Assembly: GCA_031841125.1 (NCBI GenBank)
Contig: CM063111.1
Coordinates: 57,101,535 to 57,165,534, forward strand
DNA: 64,000 nucleotides
Direction of reading: 5' to 3'
Source of the DNA: Acanthococcus lagerstroemiae
Taxonomy: Eukaryota; Arthropoda; Insecta; Hemiptera; Eriococcidae
Below, one piece after another: positions 20,924 through 31,680 of the stretch. A program made the position numbers and the translations under genes. Numbering within the stretch: the first letter of the stretch is position 1; every line of letters starts with the position of its first letter. The notes under the pieces were generated by a model that ran no database searches, had not been told where the DNA came from, and saw nothing but the letters and a program-made list of their open reading frames with translations.

Positions 20924-21196
20924 ATATTGGCATTCAGGGGTTCCCAATTTCTTTTTTAAATATTAATTAACATGTTTAAAAAAATCGTAATCTAGCTTGT
21001 TTAAATTTTTCATCGGCCAGTTTCACATTCCTAACAATTGTTAGAGAAGTTCCTACGAACATGATATATTGTAAAGAGAGTAAAGAGGTACTAAGCATTA
21101 GCTACCTAGTGACGATGTGGAAAGAATCTGTTAAGATACCGTCCACTCCACGCTTAAAAATATTATTTTAGTGAATTTCACTAAGAGTGGCATTTA

Positions 21197-22480
21197 CGTA
21201 ACAAAATATGTGTGGCATTGCAGGGTTCAGGCTGGGCGAGTCCGGAAGTGTCTTTAGCTAATCTGGCAGAGTAACTTGAACTTGACAAAGTTTGGAAGAG
21301 TCTTAAACAAATACGAAACAATTTTTATAAGTCTTGACTCATGGGTACGCACCATAGAGAAAAAAAACTTGTATAACTCTCCTGTACAAAGTACGATTTC
21401 AGTTTTGTCCCAAAATGGTCGACTACTTCAGTGGTTGATTTGATATTCTTGTATGAGAATGTGAAGGGGTGTACAGCGGTACATCACAACACAGGCATTT
21501 TTGAGAAACGGTGCCGCTTTTGAAATACTGCTAGCATGCCACTGATCGCCACTTCATCAGAGAGCAGAGACTGCCATTCGCATCTCAGCGGTTGCATCAC
21601 CAGGAGCGTACTGACGGCAGGCGGGGCTGTTAAAGTAAATAAAAGGCCAGGCAGCTGGCCAGCGCCAGCAATCAACAATCGAAGAGAAGAATCAGAAATA
21701 AATACATTGGCCTGTGATAAATAAAGACTCCGCACAGCGGCGCAATCGTTTCCGCATACTAGTTCGCCAACACGTGATTCGAAAAGTCGAAAAGAAAATG
21801 AAATACGCGAAAAAGGACGCGCGAATACGTGCGCCCTTTTCGAACGATAAAATACAGAGAAACGTCGAGATAACGAATTTCGGAATTTGCCGCTGCAGTT
21901 TTGATAATTACAAAAGCCCGGTACCGATAAGAAAAATCGAATTAAAAGACACATCGGTATTTCGCGCGGAAAACTTTTTCCCTTTAACAAATTCGATTGT
22001 TCGTAATTCGGACGTGCTCGTTTTCCCTCTCCCCCTCCCCTCATTCATGTTCCCGATTTTTGAAAAAATCGACGGTGGACGCGCGTGATTTAACGCCCAC
22101 TTTACGAATCACTGATTCGACTCGAACGTTTTCCCTCAAATTGAAACTTTCATAGCCGAATTACATTTCAGTTTTACTCGTCTTCGTCTCCCCCAACTCG
22201 CCGACCGCCCAATTTGGTCTATTTATCAACGACATGAAACAAAGTTCAACTTTCGTTAGTGTAACATTATTTTATAAGCGTTTCGTTCGTTACTATGTTA
22301 TTATATTGAAATTCGAAGTCGTTTTGGCTTCTCAAATTCGCTGCAGCGGAGAGCTTCTCGATTTTCGAAACAAAAATCCTTTAGAGGGTGGTTCTGTTTT
22401 TCGACATAGGAATTTTTATGACGTGACACCCCCCCCCCGCCACGATCGATGCAAATAAATGAAACAAAAATCGCCAGAAA
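21197..22480. other. No gene; CpG-containing, low-repeat stretch
   Basis: A weak GTCTTGAA-type tract lies at 21235-21345. From 21550 to 22200 the sequence is richer in CG dinucleotides and short palindromes and looks single-copy; open frames there match nothing I know. It could be regulatory or part of an unannotated exon or UTR, but nothing in it proves that. A C-run sits at 22430-22439. Confidence 0.45.
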
Positions 22481-22489
22481 TTTTCAGCC

Positions 22490-22590
22490 CGATCGGATAA
22501 GGAGAATGCATCCGCAAAATCCCTCCCCTTCTTATCATGGGAAAATACATTGAGTTTTGACTTTTTTCACTAAATTTCATTTTCCTCAAA
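22490..22590 (-). repeat. Short dispersed repeat, inverted copy
   Basis: On the minus strand it reads GTCAAAACTCAATGTATTTT then CCCATGATAAGAAGGGGAGG and GATTTTGCGGATGC, matching 31740-31860 and 3470-3575. Confidence 0.55.
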
Positions 22591-22734
22591 CGGATACAAG
22601 TCTTGGGTTGGTGTGGTGTTTTAGTACTCTTGAGCCCAAGGTTAGTTTAAAGCACTTCGAGCTAATGCCGCCTATGGAGAGGGGCTAAAAAGAGCTCAAA
22701 ATGGGTTCAAAAATGTTCGACGCATCTTCCTGAT

Positions 22735-22845
22735 ATTATTCTGTTTTTAGGGTGTGCCAGGAAGTGAATTGACACACCCTAAAGCAGAATATTACTGAGT
22801 TCACTCACACTCCAATAAGGACACTTCCTGATATTAGATTGGGTT
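22735..22845. repeat. AGGGTGTGCC-family repeat
   Basis: A small inverted repeat (AGGGTGTGCC ... GACACACCCT) is followed by GAATATTACTGAGTTCACTC and ACACTCCAATAAGGACACT. This downstream segment matches the flank of the hairpin element at 34705-34745, so both belong to one family. Confidence 0.65.
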
Positions 22846-23229
22846 TACAGGTTTCTAGGATCTCTGAATCTGTTTTCGTAGATATAGTTCATGGTTTCGA
22901 TTCCTTAAGAGTTTAATTAGGGGGGCTTAACCCCATTTTCTGGTATCTTTCGAGACGTTAGTCAATTTATAGGGTTTCAAGGTCTCTAAATCTATTTTTG
23001 GGGTCAACATTTAATGGGAACCCCCTGATATCACCGGAGGAGGCTGATTAGATCGTTGTTATATGCATGTTAACTCCACAGCATTAGTTCGGGTGGTTAC
23101 ATAACTTAATGAGCTCGCATTTTCATCCCTAAACCAATGATGTTAGAACATTCGAATGAACATTGAATCACTGATCTGTGAAAGCTTGCCATTAGATAAG
23201 TTTTAAGGGTTCTACGAGTAGTACTACTA

Positions 23230-24667
23230 CAGGGTGTCTAACAAAATCGAATATTGAAAATAAATAACCTTTAAATGACCTTTTTCCCCAAGTTGCTATG
23301 AATGCTATGAATGTGTTAAAATAATAAGCTAAAGCTAAAAATACTTCTTCGTATATAACACTACATTTTCAGGGCAAAATAAAAACTAATTTTATTGTAT
23401 AATACACGCAGGGACTCACACGAGCATATCATACATACGAAGATTCTTGATACGCTGCTGGCCAGGGACGCACCGACGAGTTCTTCCTGGGGGGGGGGGG
23501 GGGGGTAAGAATTGTGAATGTCTCAACTGACTCTAAAGTATCAAAGCAAATAAAGAAAATCGTTTGACCTTTGACCTGTTGGATTTTTCCAACTGACTCA
23601 ACTCAAAATTCCCAAGTATCGAAGCAAAAGAAGAAAAACCTTTTGACTTGTTAGGTTTTCCCAACTTCTCAGCTCAATTCCCAAGTATCAAAGTAAAAAA
23701 AAAAAAAACCTTCTAACTTGTTGGATTTTTCCAACTCGCCTGACTGAAATGGTAAATTTTCCTAACTGCTGAGTGAAAAATTCCTACAGGGGGAGTAAGT
23801 TTCCCCCCCCCCAACGGTACGTCCCTGCTGCTGGCTGTTAAGCTGATATTTCGGTTCATCGTCATTATCAGGTCTACAAAACATAGCGAAATAAGCGCAT
23901 ATTTTATGCGCATGCGCTGAATTCAGTCTAAATATGCAGAAAATATGTGCCAAAATTGTAAAATATGCGTGAATATGCAAATACAATATGGGTGTCATTT
24001 TAAAGGAAAAATTAAGGTTGATTCACCGAGGCAATTTTTATTCAATTTCAAAATGATCTAGCAAAGTATCTACCAAAGAAGTCGAATCTTCTTTTCAATA
24101 GGAGATGCACCCAGTGCTCCAATTCGTAATATCTTGATAATTGATGAATGTGATATGGGCAAGAGAAAGAGTATCTCACATGCAAAAGAAGATATTTTTC
24201 TAAAAGCTTCTCTGCTAAGTCATTAATCATTGTCTTTTCAATTTTTTTTTTGCTGAGTCTGGAATTATTTCTAGTATTTCTGGGTAGAAAACTAGAAAAA
24301 TCACTTTTGGGAAACATAAAAGATTAAAAAATAAGCAGCATCGGTGCAAAATATGCGGTAAATGCCAAAATATGCGAAATGTGTAAAATGAAGTGCAGCT
24401 CATTTGATTCAGAATTCCGTGATTCGTGAAGATCTTTTGAAACTTCTGGAATATACGCCGATGGATAAAGATTAGCATTCGCATAAAAATTGCAGCTATG
24501 GTCATTATAATAAAATTTTCTAATTCTAAATTCTTTTGTCTCTCTTTCAAGGTATAATTTTTCCTTCTTAATTATTATATGACCATGATTTTGAAAATAA
24601 ATGACTTTAAACAACTTAAATGACCTTTTCCGAAACAAATAACGTTAAATGACCGTTAGACACCCTG
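23230..24667. mobile_element. TIR element with CAGGGTGTCTAAC ends
   Basis: 13-bp ends (23230-23242 and 24655-24667) are exact inverses, and sub-terminal AATAAATGAC / TTAAATGACC words extend the symmetry. The CAGGG start is hAT-like, but the 8-base flanks (TACTACTA and CACCGAGA) do not match, so a TSD is not demonstrated. The interior has AAATATGCG iterations and another element at 23463-23827. Open minus-strand frames at 24048-24638 are AT-rich and unrecognised. Confidence 0.6.
23463..23827. mobile_element. Non-autonomous hAT element, 365 bp
   Basis: The ends CAGGGACGCACC and GGTACGTCCCTG pair at 11 of 12 positions, and the 8-bp TSD CTGCTGGC is present at 23455-23462 and 23828-23835. Inside, a G-run (about 23490-23506) leads into three iterations of GAATTCCCAAGTATC-AAGCAAA...AACCTTTTGAC, then a C-run. 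It matches 5395-5733 in inverted orientation. Confidence 0.85.
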
Positions 24668-24719
24668 CACCGAGAAGGGTGAGTGAAGGAAGCGCGTCCG
24701 TCTGTGGTGCACCCGAATT

Positions 24720-24952
24720 CCAGGTTAATGCTGGGTGAGCGTTACCTCAGTCAGTAGGGTGTCCCATGGGGGCTCTGGCAGGACAACGCGCACCGGAAGT
24801 GGAAAGGCGAAATGGGGGCTCGAGCCAGCCTCCATGCGTTCCTCTAGTCACTGATGCGATACTCGAAAGCGTAGTTTCCGGGGCCAGGGGTGCGGTGTCT
24901 AGGGAGCCAATTTGACATGCATACATCGGCATACGCTTTACCAAACATAGAC
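24720..24952 (+). repeat. SINE-like dispersed repeat
   Basis: The second half (CACTGATGCGATACTCGAAA, GGGGTGCGGTGTC, GACATGCATACATCGGCATACG) matches the TSD-flanked 30245-30359 copy. The first half adds AGCGTTACCTCAGTCAG and GGGGGCTCGAGCC, which could be a decayed pol III B box. Ends are uncertain. Confidence 0.5.
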
Positions 24953-26456
24953 CCCTGTACTACTCAAATGAATACCAATTTTTTATGATTGACTCCCAAA
25001 ATCACCAGGATGAGTTTGCAGGGCTGTAAGTGAACCAGGTTCTATAGAAAATGATATTTGCTATAAAATTTTGAGTTAAAAAAAGGGGGAGTTCAGATCT
25101 CTCTCTCAAGTAACAAAAATTTCCATGTTTTATGCTTAAATTTGCTGAAAATTCGAAAATTTGTCTTTCGTTTTGCTCACAGCATACCCATCTTTAACCT
25201 TCTTTATGCTCAAAGAAGGATAAAGAGGTTAGGAAATCTCACATTGATTTTGTTCTGAAGTTTAACTCGACTATGAAGCTTAAGAAAAGGATGTGAGATT
25301 TTAATTTCTCTAATTTCTCCCCGACTTGGTTCGTAACACAAAAACAAAATCGGATTTTGATTTTCATCCCAAATTTAGTGTGATATGGTTAAAAAGGTTA
25401 GTAATTAAGAGCTTATTTTAATGGTTTTCCTCCAATTTTTACTCCTCAGGAAAATGCGGATAGGCGAGGATTCACGGGAGGGGGAATTTCCCCCCTAAAA
25501 CCACGAAGAAAGAAAAATCCGTGTAGGAAGGGGGAAATCTGTCACGAGGTGAAAACTTGTGGAGGGAAAAATCTATGGGTGAGGAGGCAGACAAGAATGT
25601 TTCGCGCGCTTCGCGCACTTTTCCTTCTACCATTTCCCTCCCCAAAATGATCGTCTCTGGATCCGCGCCTGCGAGTAAAAGGAAAGAAATTTTTGTTTTG
25701 ATTTTATTCCATGTTTACTAACAAGCTAACAGATGTGCGTATTCATACCGAATTTTTCTCAATTTGGACTTGCAGTTATATAAGATAGTTTTCATTTGCC
25801 TCGCAAATGGTCTCTTTGAATCTCTATGTAAAATCTGGTTAGCAAGAATAGAATTTCTTGAAAATGCTTTTGCTTCAAACTTGTCTCCAGTTCTGCTTCA
25901 GAAGAAAACGAAGGGGCAAAAAAGGACTGGTTTCAGTTCAAAATTTTTCTCGTAATTCCAGTTTTAATTAATGAAGTTTATAGTTATTAAGAAAATAAAA
26001 GGAAGGATTTTCCTCCCATATTTTTTTTTTTTTTTTTTTAAATTATTATTATTTTCACAAAGAAAAGGGTAAAACGGTACACATTCTAGATCCATTGAAA
26101 ACTCTTTCACGTATCACATATAAATAAGGACCACCTTACATCATTTCAAGAGCCTGGGTTCAAAGCTAAACTACGAGTAAAAATAATTGGATACATTGCT
26201 GTAATACATACCTATACATTGAATGTCAACTCGAATCCGCTTCCTCCAGAGGTACCTAAGAAAACATATCAGGAAATTAATCTCTGAATCGAATGTGCTG
26301 AGCTTAAAATTTAAAAACCTATAAATCTACAACTTCTCATAACAAGTTACCATGAAGATAGCGAGGTAGTAAGGGGGTGTTTGCTACTGCATTCATTGAC
26401 TAGCTAATAAGTTAAAGTCAATAAAATAAGATTTTCGCTAGCTTCATTTTTAAAAG
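24953..26456. other. No gene; one G/C-run repeat patch
   Basis: At 25455-25675 a GGCGAGGATTCACGGGAGGG left side and a TCTGGATCCGCGCCTGC right side look like ends of a MITE with poly(G) near its terminus, but I found no TSD. A T-run lies at 26020-26039. The rest shows nothing I can support. Confidence 0.4.
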
Positions 26457-26464
26457 GTGTTGTT

Positions 26465-26980
26465 CAGGGTATCAGGGATGCGGAAATTGAACGATACAGC
26501 TTCCACTTTCGGCTTCTAGCCTCCAATTCTCAACTCGCTTCTCGCTTCTAGCTTCCAGCCTCAGTAAACTTCCAATTTTTTTTCGGCTTCCAGCTCCTTT
26601 TACTTATTCTTACAATTTCACTATTATTAACCTATTTTTCCTCTCTTTTTCTTCTACTTTTTTAGATAAAAAAACATAAAAAATACTTTTCATAAAATTG
26701 TAAGAAGCCGATTGGAAGCTGAAAAACTTTCAGCTTCCAACTTGTGGCTTCTCAACATTATCCTAAAGTCTAGTCCAGTTAAGAAACATAATTTTCTCAC
26801 GGCGCTGCTAACGTGTTCTTGAACTCGTCCTTCCCCCTTCGTCCTTTCCCGCCAACTTTAGAATGCCCATTATCAATGTGTATTGCGGGTTGCAAATTAT
26901 ATTTCTCAACTGGATCAGACTTTAAAACTGCAAAAACTTCCGGCTTCTGACTTCCAGCTACCGGCTTCTCCGCATTCCTG
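26465..26980. mobile_element. Non-autonomous hAT-type element with GCTTCCAGC iterations
   Basis: The 8-bp TSD GTGTTGTT occurs at 26457-26464 and 26981-26988. The element starts CAGGGTATCAGGGATGCGGA and ends CTTCTCCGCATTCCTG (inverse CAGGAATGCGGAGAAG). Both sub-terminal zones are packed with GCTTCTAGCTTCCAGC-type words (26495-26590 and 26700-26765, 26940-26970). Non-coding. Confidence 0.75.
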
Positions 26981-26988
26981 GTGTTGTT

Positions 26989-28404
26989 GCGCTAACTTCC
27001 TACACTGGTATTGTTAAAACAAAGCGAAATCTGAAATGTTTAAGCAACTAGGCATAACCTTTGTAACATTAGGGTGCCAAAAAAAGTACAACAAGGGGAC
27101 AACAAAACTATATGTATTAGAGCATCTCATTTTTCAATAACCTTAGTCCATCCCATAAAGCAGAAATCATGTGTACCCCAGCAAAAAATACTAATAAAAT
27201 AAAAAAACTCATGAATAGCCTACTATAGCATAAACACGCACTAAATAAATAAATAAACAACAACTAATAAATAAATACCATTAAAAAATAAATGAAAATA
27301 AATAAATAAATAAACAATAAATTTTCTGGTTGAGGATAAATATAACAAAATTCCTTTTCGTTTCCCTGGTTCCCAATTCATTAATTTGTAAACGGCGGAT
27401 GGGGGCGGGGATCGGTAGTTTTTTTTTCATGGCTTGTTTTTTTTTTGGTTTTGTTTTTTTTTTTGTTGTTTTTTCATCTTTTTTTCTAGTTTCCTTTTCT
27501 ACTTTTCTTTTGTTTTTTTTATTCCTTTTTATTTTGTTTTTGTATTTTTTGATTTTCCGATTTTCTTTTTCCAAATTGTTCTATGTAGTAGTTTTTTTGT
27601 TTTTTTGTTGTTTTTTTTCCATCATTTTATATATATATATAATTTTTTAAATCCGCGTAATTACACAAAAAATTCAAAAAATATTATTATACAGCCTCGA
27701 AACGAGCTCCGCTCAGTGAGTGCAAGAAAAAAGACGCAAATAAAGTTTTTCATTTCATTTCATTTGAAGCTAATATTCAGACACGGTACCAACTTCTATG
27801 CGATAAAACAAATATACGCCAGAATGAGGAATCATTTGTTCTCAACTTTCCAAATTGCATTCGTAACCCAGAGAAAATATTTATAATAGTAGACCGACTT
27901 CCTGATAGATGGCAGCAGTTGACGGAGAACCTGTAAAGAGGTCGTATTCTAACATGAAACTGAACTAAAACTGAACTATGATCTGTAAGCAATTCACTCG
28001 TATTTATTGAAAATTCGATTGCAATAGGATGCTTGCGGCGCTGCGCGCGGGCAAACACCCTAAAAACGACTTAAATGGGGGTTTAGCTCCCTCAAATTGT
28101 ATCCCCGAGGAGAAGGGGTCGAAACTAAAGGTTAACTCCGAAAACGGATTCAGGGGTTTTGAAAACCTATACATCTATTACTATCTCAAAAAAGACTAAA
28201 CAGGGGGCTCAGTCACCTCTAGTGGCACCCTGGGGGATTGAAACTAAAAACTAACCCTAAAAACATATCGGCTGCTTATATTATGCACAACCAGTAAACC
28301 CTATTTTTTCAAAAATGAAGTTTCTGGTACCTCAGGTACTTCTCCATACTCCTGTAAAAAAAAAAAAAATAGTGAAAATCAAATTTAGTATTTTACATGC
28401 TTTT
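26989..28404. other. Low-complexity DNA, no gene
   Basis: (AAAT)n/AATAAATAAAC tract at 27240-27320; very T-rich tract at 27418-27620; TA repeat near 27631-27642. The long T-rich open frames here are artefacts of composition. From 28030 to 28300 two diverged units share CCCTAAAAAC...GGGG-TCGAAACTAAA-GTTAACTCC. Related wording lies inverted at 22880-23030. Confidence 0.6.
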
Positions 28405-28915
28405 ACTACAAGGGTATACTTGAGCGAAAACCGAAACACCCCCTCAACACGCTCCACCGACACAAAGCCAGCGCCCTTTTGAGCATTACCTCAGAGACGT
28501 CGGGGTTCTCTTCTCATTTCTAGTTTACTTCAGCTTACAGTTCTTTAGCTCTTCATGGTGACAATTCAGTTCAGTGGTTGACATTTCCATTCTCTTCCAG
28601 CCATGGATATACTTGAGCGAAAACCGTAACGCCCCCCCCCCCGACACACTTCCCCGAGACGAATTCAGTGGTTGACACTTGCTGCGCCCCGCGTGACTAC
28701 AGTCTGGAGCCGAGTTGTCAACAGAAACTTCCATGTACGCCAACACAAAGCCAGTCCGTATGATTTAGCTCTTCGTGGTGACAATTTAATTCAGCGGTTG
28801 ACATTTCCATGGAAATTTAATTTTCTTCCAGCCACGTACTCATTGATCTTGATCTTTGCTGCGCGACTACAGTCTGCAGCCAACGTTATTAATAGAAATT
28901 TCCATGGAAATTTTT
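28405..28915 (+). repeat. Dispersed repeat family, GTATACTTGAGCG type, second copy
   Basis: Matches 2660-2924: GGGTATACTTGAGCGAAAAC, GAGCATTACCTCAGAGACGT, CAGTTCAGTGGTTGACATTT, TTCTTCCAGCCA. It adds extra units with CTGCGC-GACTACAGTCTG and TTCCATGGAAATTT near 28680-28915. Confidence 0.75.
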
Positions 28916-29230
28916 TTTATTAGAGTATGAGAGCATATAACATATGTTACACTACGTGTCTCTGTAGGAGATACATTTTTGAAGTTCCCTTCTCCCCGCC
29001 CCTCCCCTTCAGACTTCACAGGTTTGGGAGAAGTGTCAAAATATACCTCCTCATGAGGCTTCACAGAGTTTCGATAGGCAGAGTCGAAGATGATCACTTA
29101 TTTAAAACGGTGATGATCCGATAAAGCCGTTAGAGTTTATAAGTAGGCTAAATGGCTATTAGCATAGTCTGTTAATGAATTTTTTTCTTGTAAATTCAAT
29201 TACTATAAGATATGAAATAGTCTGCACACT

Positions 29231-29451
29231 GCGATAGAGGTCTGGTTGGCTGAGTGGATAGCGCGTTGGTCCCAGAGTCCGGAGGTCCCGGGTTTGAGCC
29301 CATGTAGCAACCAGATTTCGACCTAGGCCGGTTATTTGGCCAGAAGGGAAGAGGGCTAAGACAGCCCTAGTAGCCTCCCCGACCTCTCTGAAGTAATACT
29401 CGAAAGGGCGGATTCCAGGGCTCGGGTTGAGAGCAAATTAGAAAAAGAGTG
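29231..29451 (+). mobile_element. tRNA-derived SINE, 221 bp
   Basis: Flanked by TGCACACT at 29223-29230 and 29452-29459. A box GGCTGAGTGG at 29248-29257 and B box GGTTTGAGCC at 29291-29300 mark the tRNA-like head; the body has GACCTAGGCCGG, GGGCTAAGACAGCCCTA and GGATTCCAGGGCTCGGGTTG. It is about the same length as, and colinear with, 16832-17051, confirming the family's full-length form. Not a functional tRNA gene: it runs on into the SINE body and the stems are imperfect. Confidence 0.9.
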
Positions 29452-29459
29452 TGCACACT

Positions 29460-30233
29460 CAGGGGAAGTAAAAACAATTCATTCCCTTTAGCAGTGAATG
29501 GCCCTTCCAAGATTATTTCTGCGGCCGCTACTGTTTGGAGTCGACTTTTCGGGTGATAGATTGAATATAGTCAGCGAGTTTTGAAATTATTAGAAGGCGT
29601 AGCGCCGTAGTTTCTAAAGAGTCTCTTTGCTGACTAAAATTTCAAAAATTTAGGTTAAAAAGTAAGAGAAAGTTCTCATTTTTTGAAGTTTGCCGGTTGC
29701 AGACTGACTGTGTCTGTCCAATTCGCCGCCGACGATTCATCGCCAATTTTTTCGTTGTATTCGCCGCGAGTGAAAAATTTTAATCAAAAAAAAGTAGATG
29801 ATGATCGAAAACAAAAGAATAAATTAAAATTATAAATTATAGGCAATACCTCGTAGGTACTCCATAATTGCGCGATTATCATAATCTTGAACAATGTTCG
29901 TGATACGAGCATCTAAAGCCAGATATATTTTTTTCTTAGCTGGAGGTGGTACACCTGACTCACCATGCGTGTATTCGACGTCTCTCGCTTTCTGACATTT
30001 TTTGAGAGTATTAATGAAGGTCCGTCCAGAGCGACGGATGGACGCAATTGAATTCTCCCTGAATTTTATGATGATAACCTGCTTCCGCGTCTACAACACA
30101 CCGTCTTGCATGTTCTTCATACTGGTTCAAACTTCAACTGCACTGATAAAACTCTTCCTTTAAGTCACACAAACTGAAACTGACCAGCTCATACCTGCGT
30201 CGAAGAATTAGTCATAATTCATGTACACATCAT
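29460..30233. other. No gene recognised
   Basis: Mixed-composition DNA without repeats I could match and without a coding signal on either strand. Confidence 0.45.
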
Positions 30234-30244
30234 ACAACGACGGT

Positions 30245-30359
30245 CCCTCCGGTCACTGACGCGATACTTGAAAGGGTAGTTCCTGTGGCCGGGGGTGCGG
30301 TGTCATAGGGGCTACTGTGGCATGCGTGCGTCGCCATACGTCCCACCACACCTAATCAA
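30245..30359 (+). mobile_element. 5'-truncated SINE-like copy
   Basis: Flanked by the 11-bp TSD ACAACGACGGT (30234-30244 and 30360-30370) and ending in an A-rich CCTAATCAAA tail. Its body (CACTGACGCGATACTTGAAA, GGGGTGCGGTGTC) matches 24840-24950. The TSD length and A-rich 3' end point to LINE-driven insertion. Confidence 0.75.
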
Positions 30360-30370
30360 ACAACGACGGT

Positions 30371-31340
30371 GTAAGAAGTATTGCCTATCGGGGAAGGCAC
30401 AGGAATCTCAACCCTCACAAAAAATTGGTCCTGCGGCGAGATGAGCGAGCGGCGACGAATCGTCCGCGGCGGATTGTATGGGCACCCAGACTGGCTACTA
30501 GAATTTCCCGAATGCCGAATTTTCAAAAAACATTGGCGTGTGACGCCCCTCATGTCGCTATGGCTTTGAGAAAGCTTTGCCGTACGATTGCTTTTCTTTT
30601 CTTCAGTATTTCTATCTGAAATTAGTGCCCACGTAGCGCCTTCAGTTTACATGATTAGCAACATGTCTAAATCGTTCAATTTGCGCCTTTTTGTGTGAAA
30701 AACTCAAATTTATTTTCGAATTTTCAATGGGGACATCGTGCTCTCGTTATTATATGAAAATTATCTCTCAGATTTCAAAGGTCGCTGAACTCATTTTCGA
30801 TGTTGAATCAAGCCGCATATGAAAATTGAGGTACACATGGGCGGAAGGAACAATGAAGAGGGCTGGAAATTGTGAGAAAGTCTACAAGCACAATATGAAT
30901 ATCAAGTTTTATGGTTTCAAATTAGCCAAGTTCATTTTTGATAGTGCTGTGATCTTGAGTTGAACATGAACGGAAAGGCTGTATGAGTTTCTATGTAGAA
31001 TTTATGTATCTTCGAGAGAATTTTCACAAATAACCTTCGAAATCGACATGATATTTCCTTTTTTCATAAGATTGCCAATTTCAGCAATAGGTACCGCATA
31101 TCCCATATCACAACTGTTTTTTATTTCTCCTATACAGTTTCATTTTTATGGGTTACGTGGTTATGCATCGAAGCAATCGATATTTACAAACCTCTAAATA
31201 CCTCTACATCAAAACCAATATCGAGAAACAGAATGAAATATTTCAGACCCATATCGAGCCTCACATTTAGCCCCTCCCCATACAAACCCATCAACCCAAA
31301 GCACTTCACACCAAACACCAAACTTAGGCTCAAAAATAAA
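30371..31340. other. No gene recognised
   Basis: Nothing identifiable; short overlapping frames at 30356-30620 on both strands have no family features. Confidence 0.45.
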
Positions 31341-31348
31341 TAAAACAC

Positions 31349-31672
31349 CATAGGCGCCGACTTGGCATTTTTTTTTGGGGGGGGGGCTTTGCTCCCCAAT
31401 GAAAACTTTGGAGGGGCAACGTCCCCCTCCCCCAATATTTTCAACTCAAAAAAATGGAAAAACTACAACAAATTTTACCATTAATTTTTAAATTGAACAA
31501 AAAAGAAAGTAAAATATGATAAGTAAAAATGAGAAGGGTATAATTTTGGCACCAAAATAGATAGAAGACGACCATTCGAATTTTCAAAGAGAGGGTTTTT
31601 TGACGTTCCTAATAACCGTGATAACTTTGATTCTACCCTCCCCCCAATATTTTCCATAAGTCGGCGCTCATG
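31349..31672. mobile_element. Non-autonomous hAT-type element, 324 bp
   Basis: The 8-bp TSD TAAAACAC is found at 31341-31348 and 31673-31680. The ends are CATAGGCGCCGACTT and AAGTCGGCGCTCATG, pairing at 13 of 15 positions. Poly(T)/poly(G) and a CCTCCCCCAATATTTTC block lie just inside each end. No coding. Confidence 0.85.
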
Positions 31673-31680
31673 TAAAACAC

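Larger units (their letters stand above)
18465..21196. mobile_element. Inverted-repeat-bounded unit containing a Ty3/gypsy-like fragment
   Basis: 35-bp ends (18465-18499 and 21162-21196) are inverted copies with about three mismatches; the left begins TAAATGACACTCTCAGTGAA. Inside: an LTR-like promoter region, a primer-binding-site-like sequence, and a gag-protease relic. RT, RNase H, integrase and a 3' LTR are absent. No clear TSD. It may be a TIR element that captured, or was invaded by, a retrotransposon piece. Confidence 0.5.

Noticed and set aside
21484..22088. Opposed open frames of 186 and 124 residues
   Set aside because: They overlap on opposite strands, have no domain features, and the patch looks more like non-coding CpG-containing DNA.
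27330..27886. Phenylalanine-rich open frames on the plus strand and a lysine-rich one on the minus strand
   Set aside because: They translate a T-rich low-complexity tract; no domain, no balanced composition.
29231..29310. Possible functional tRNA-Ser/Leu gene
   Set aside because: The tRNA-like head continues into a SINE body present in a second copy, with its own TSD; stems are imperfect.
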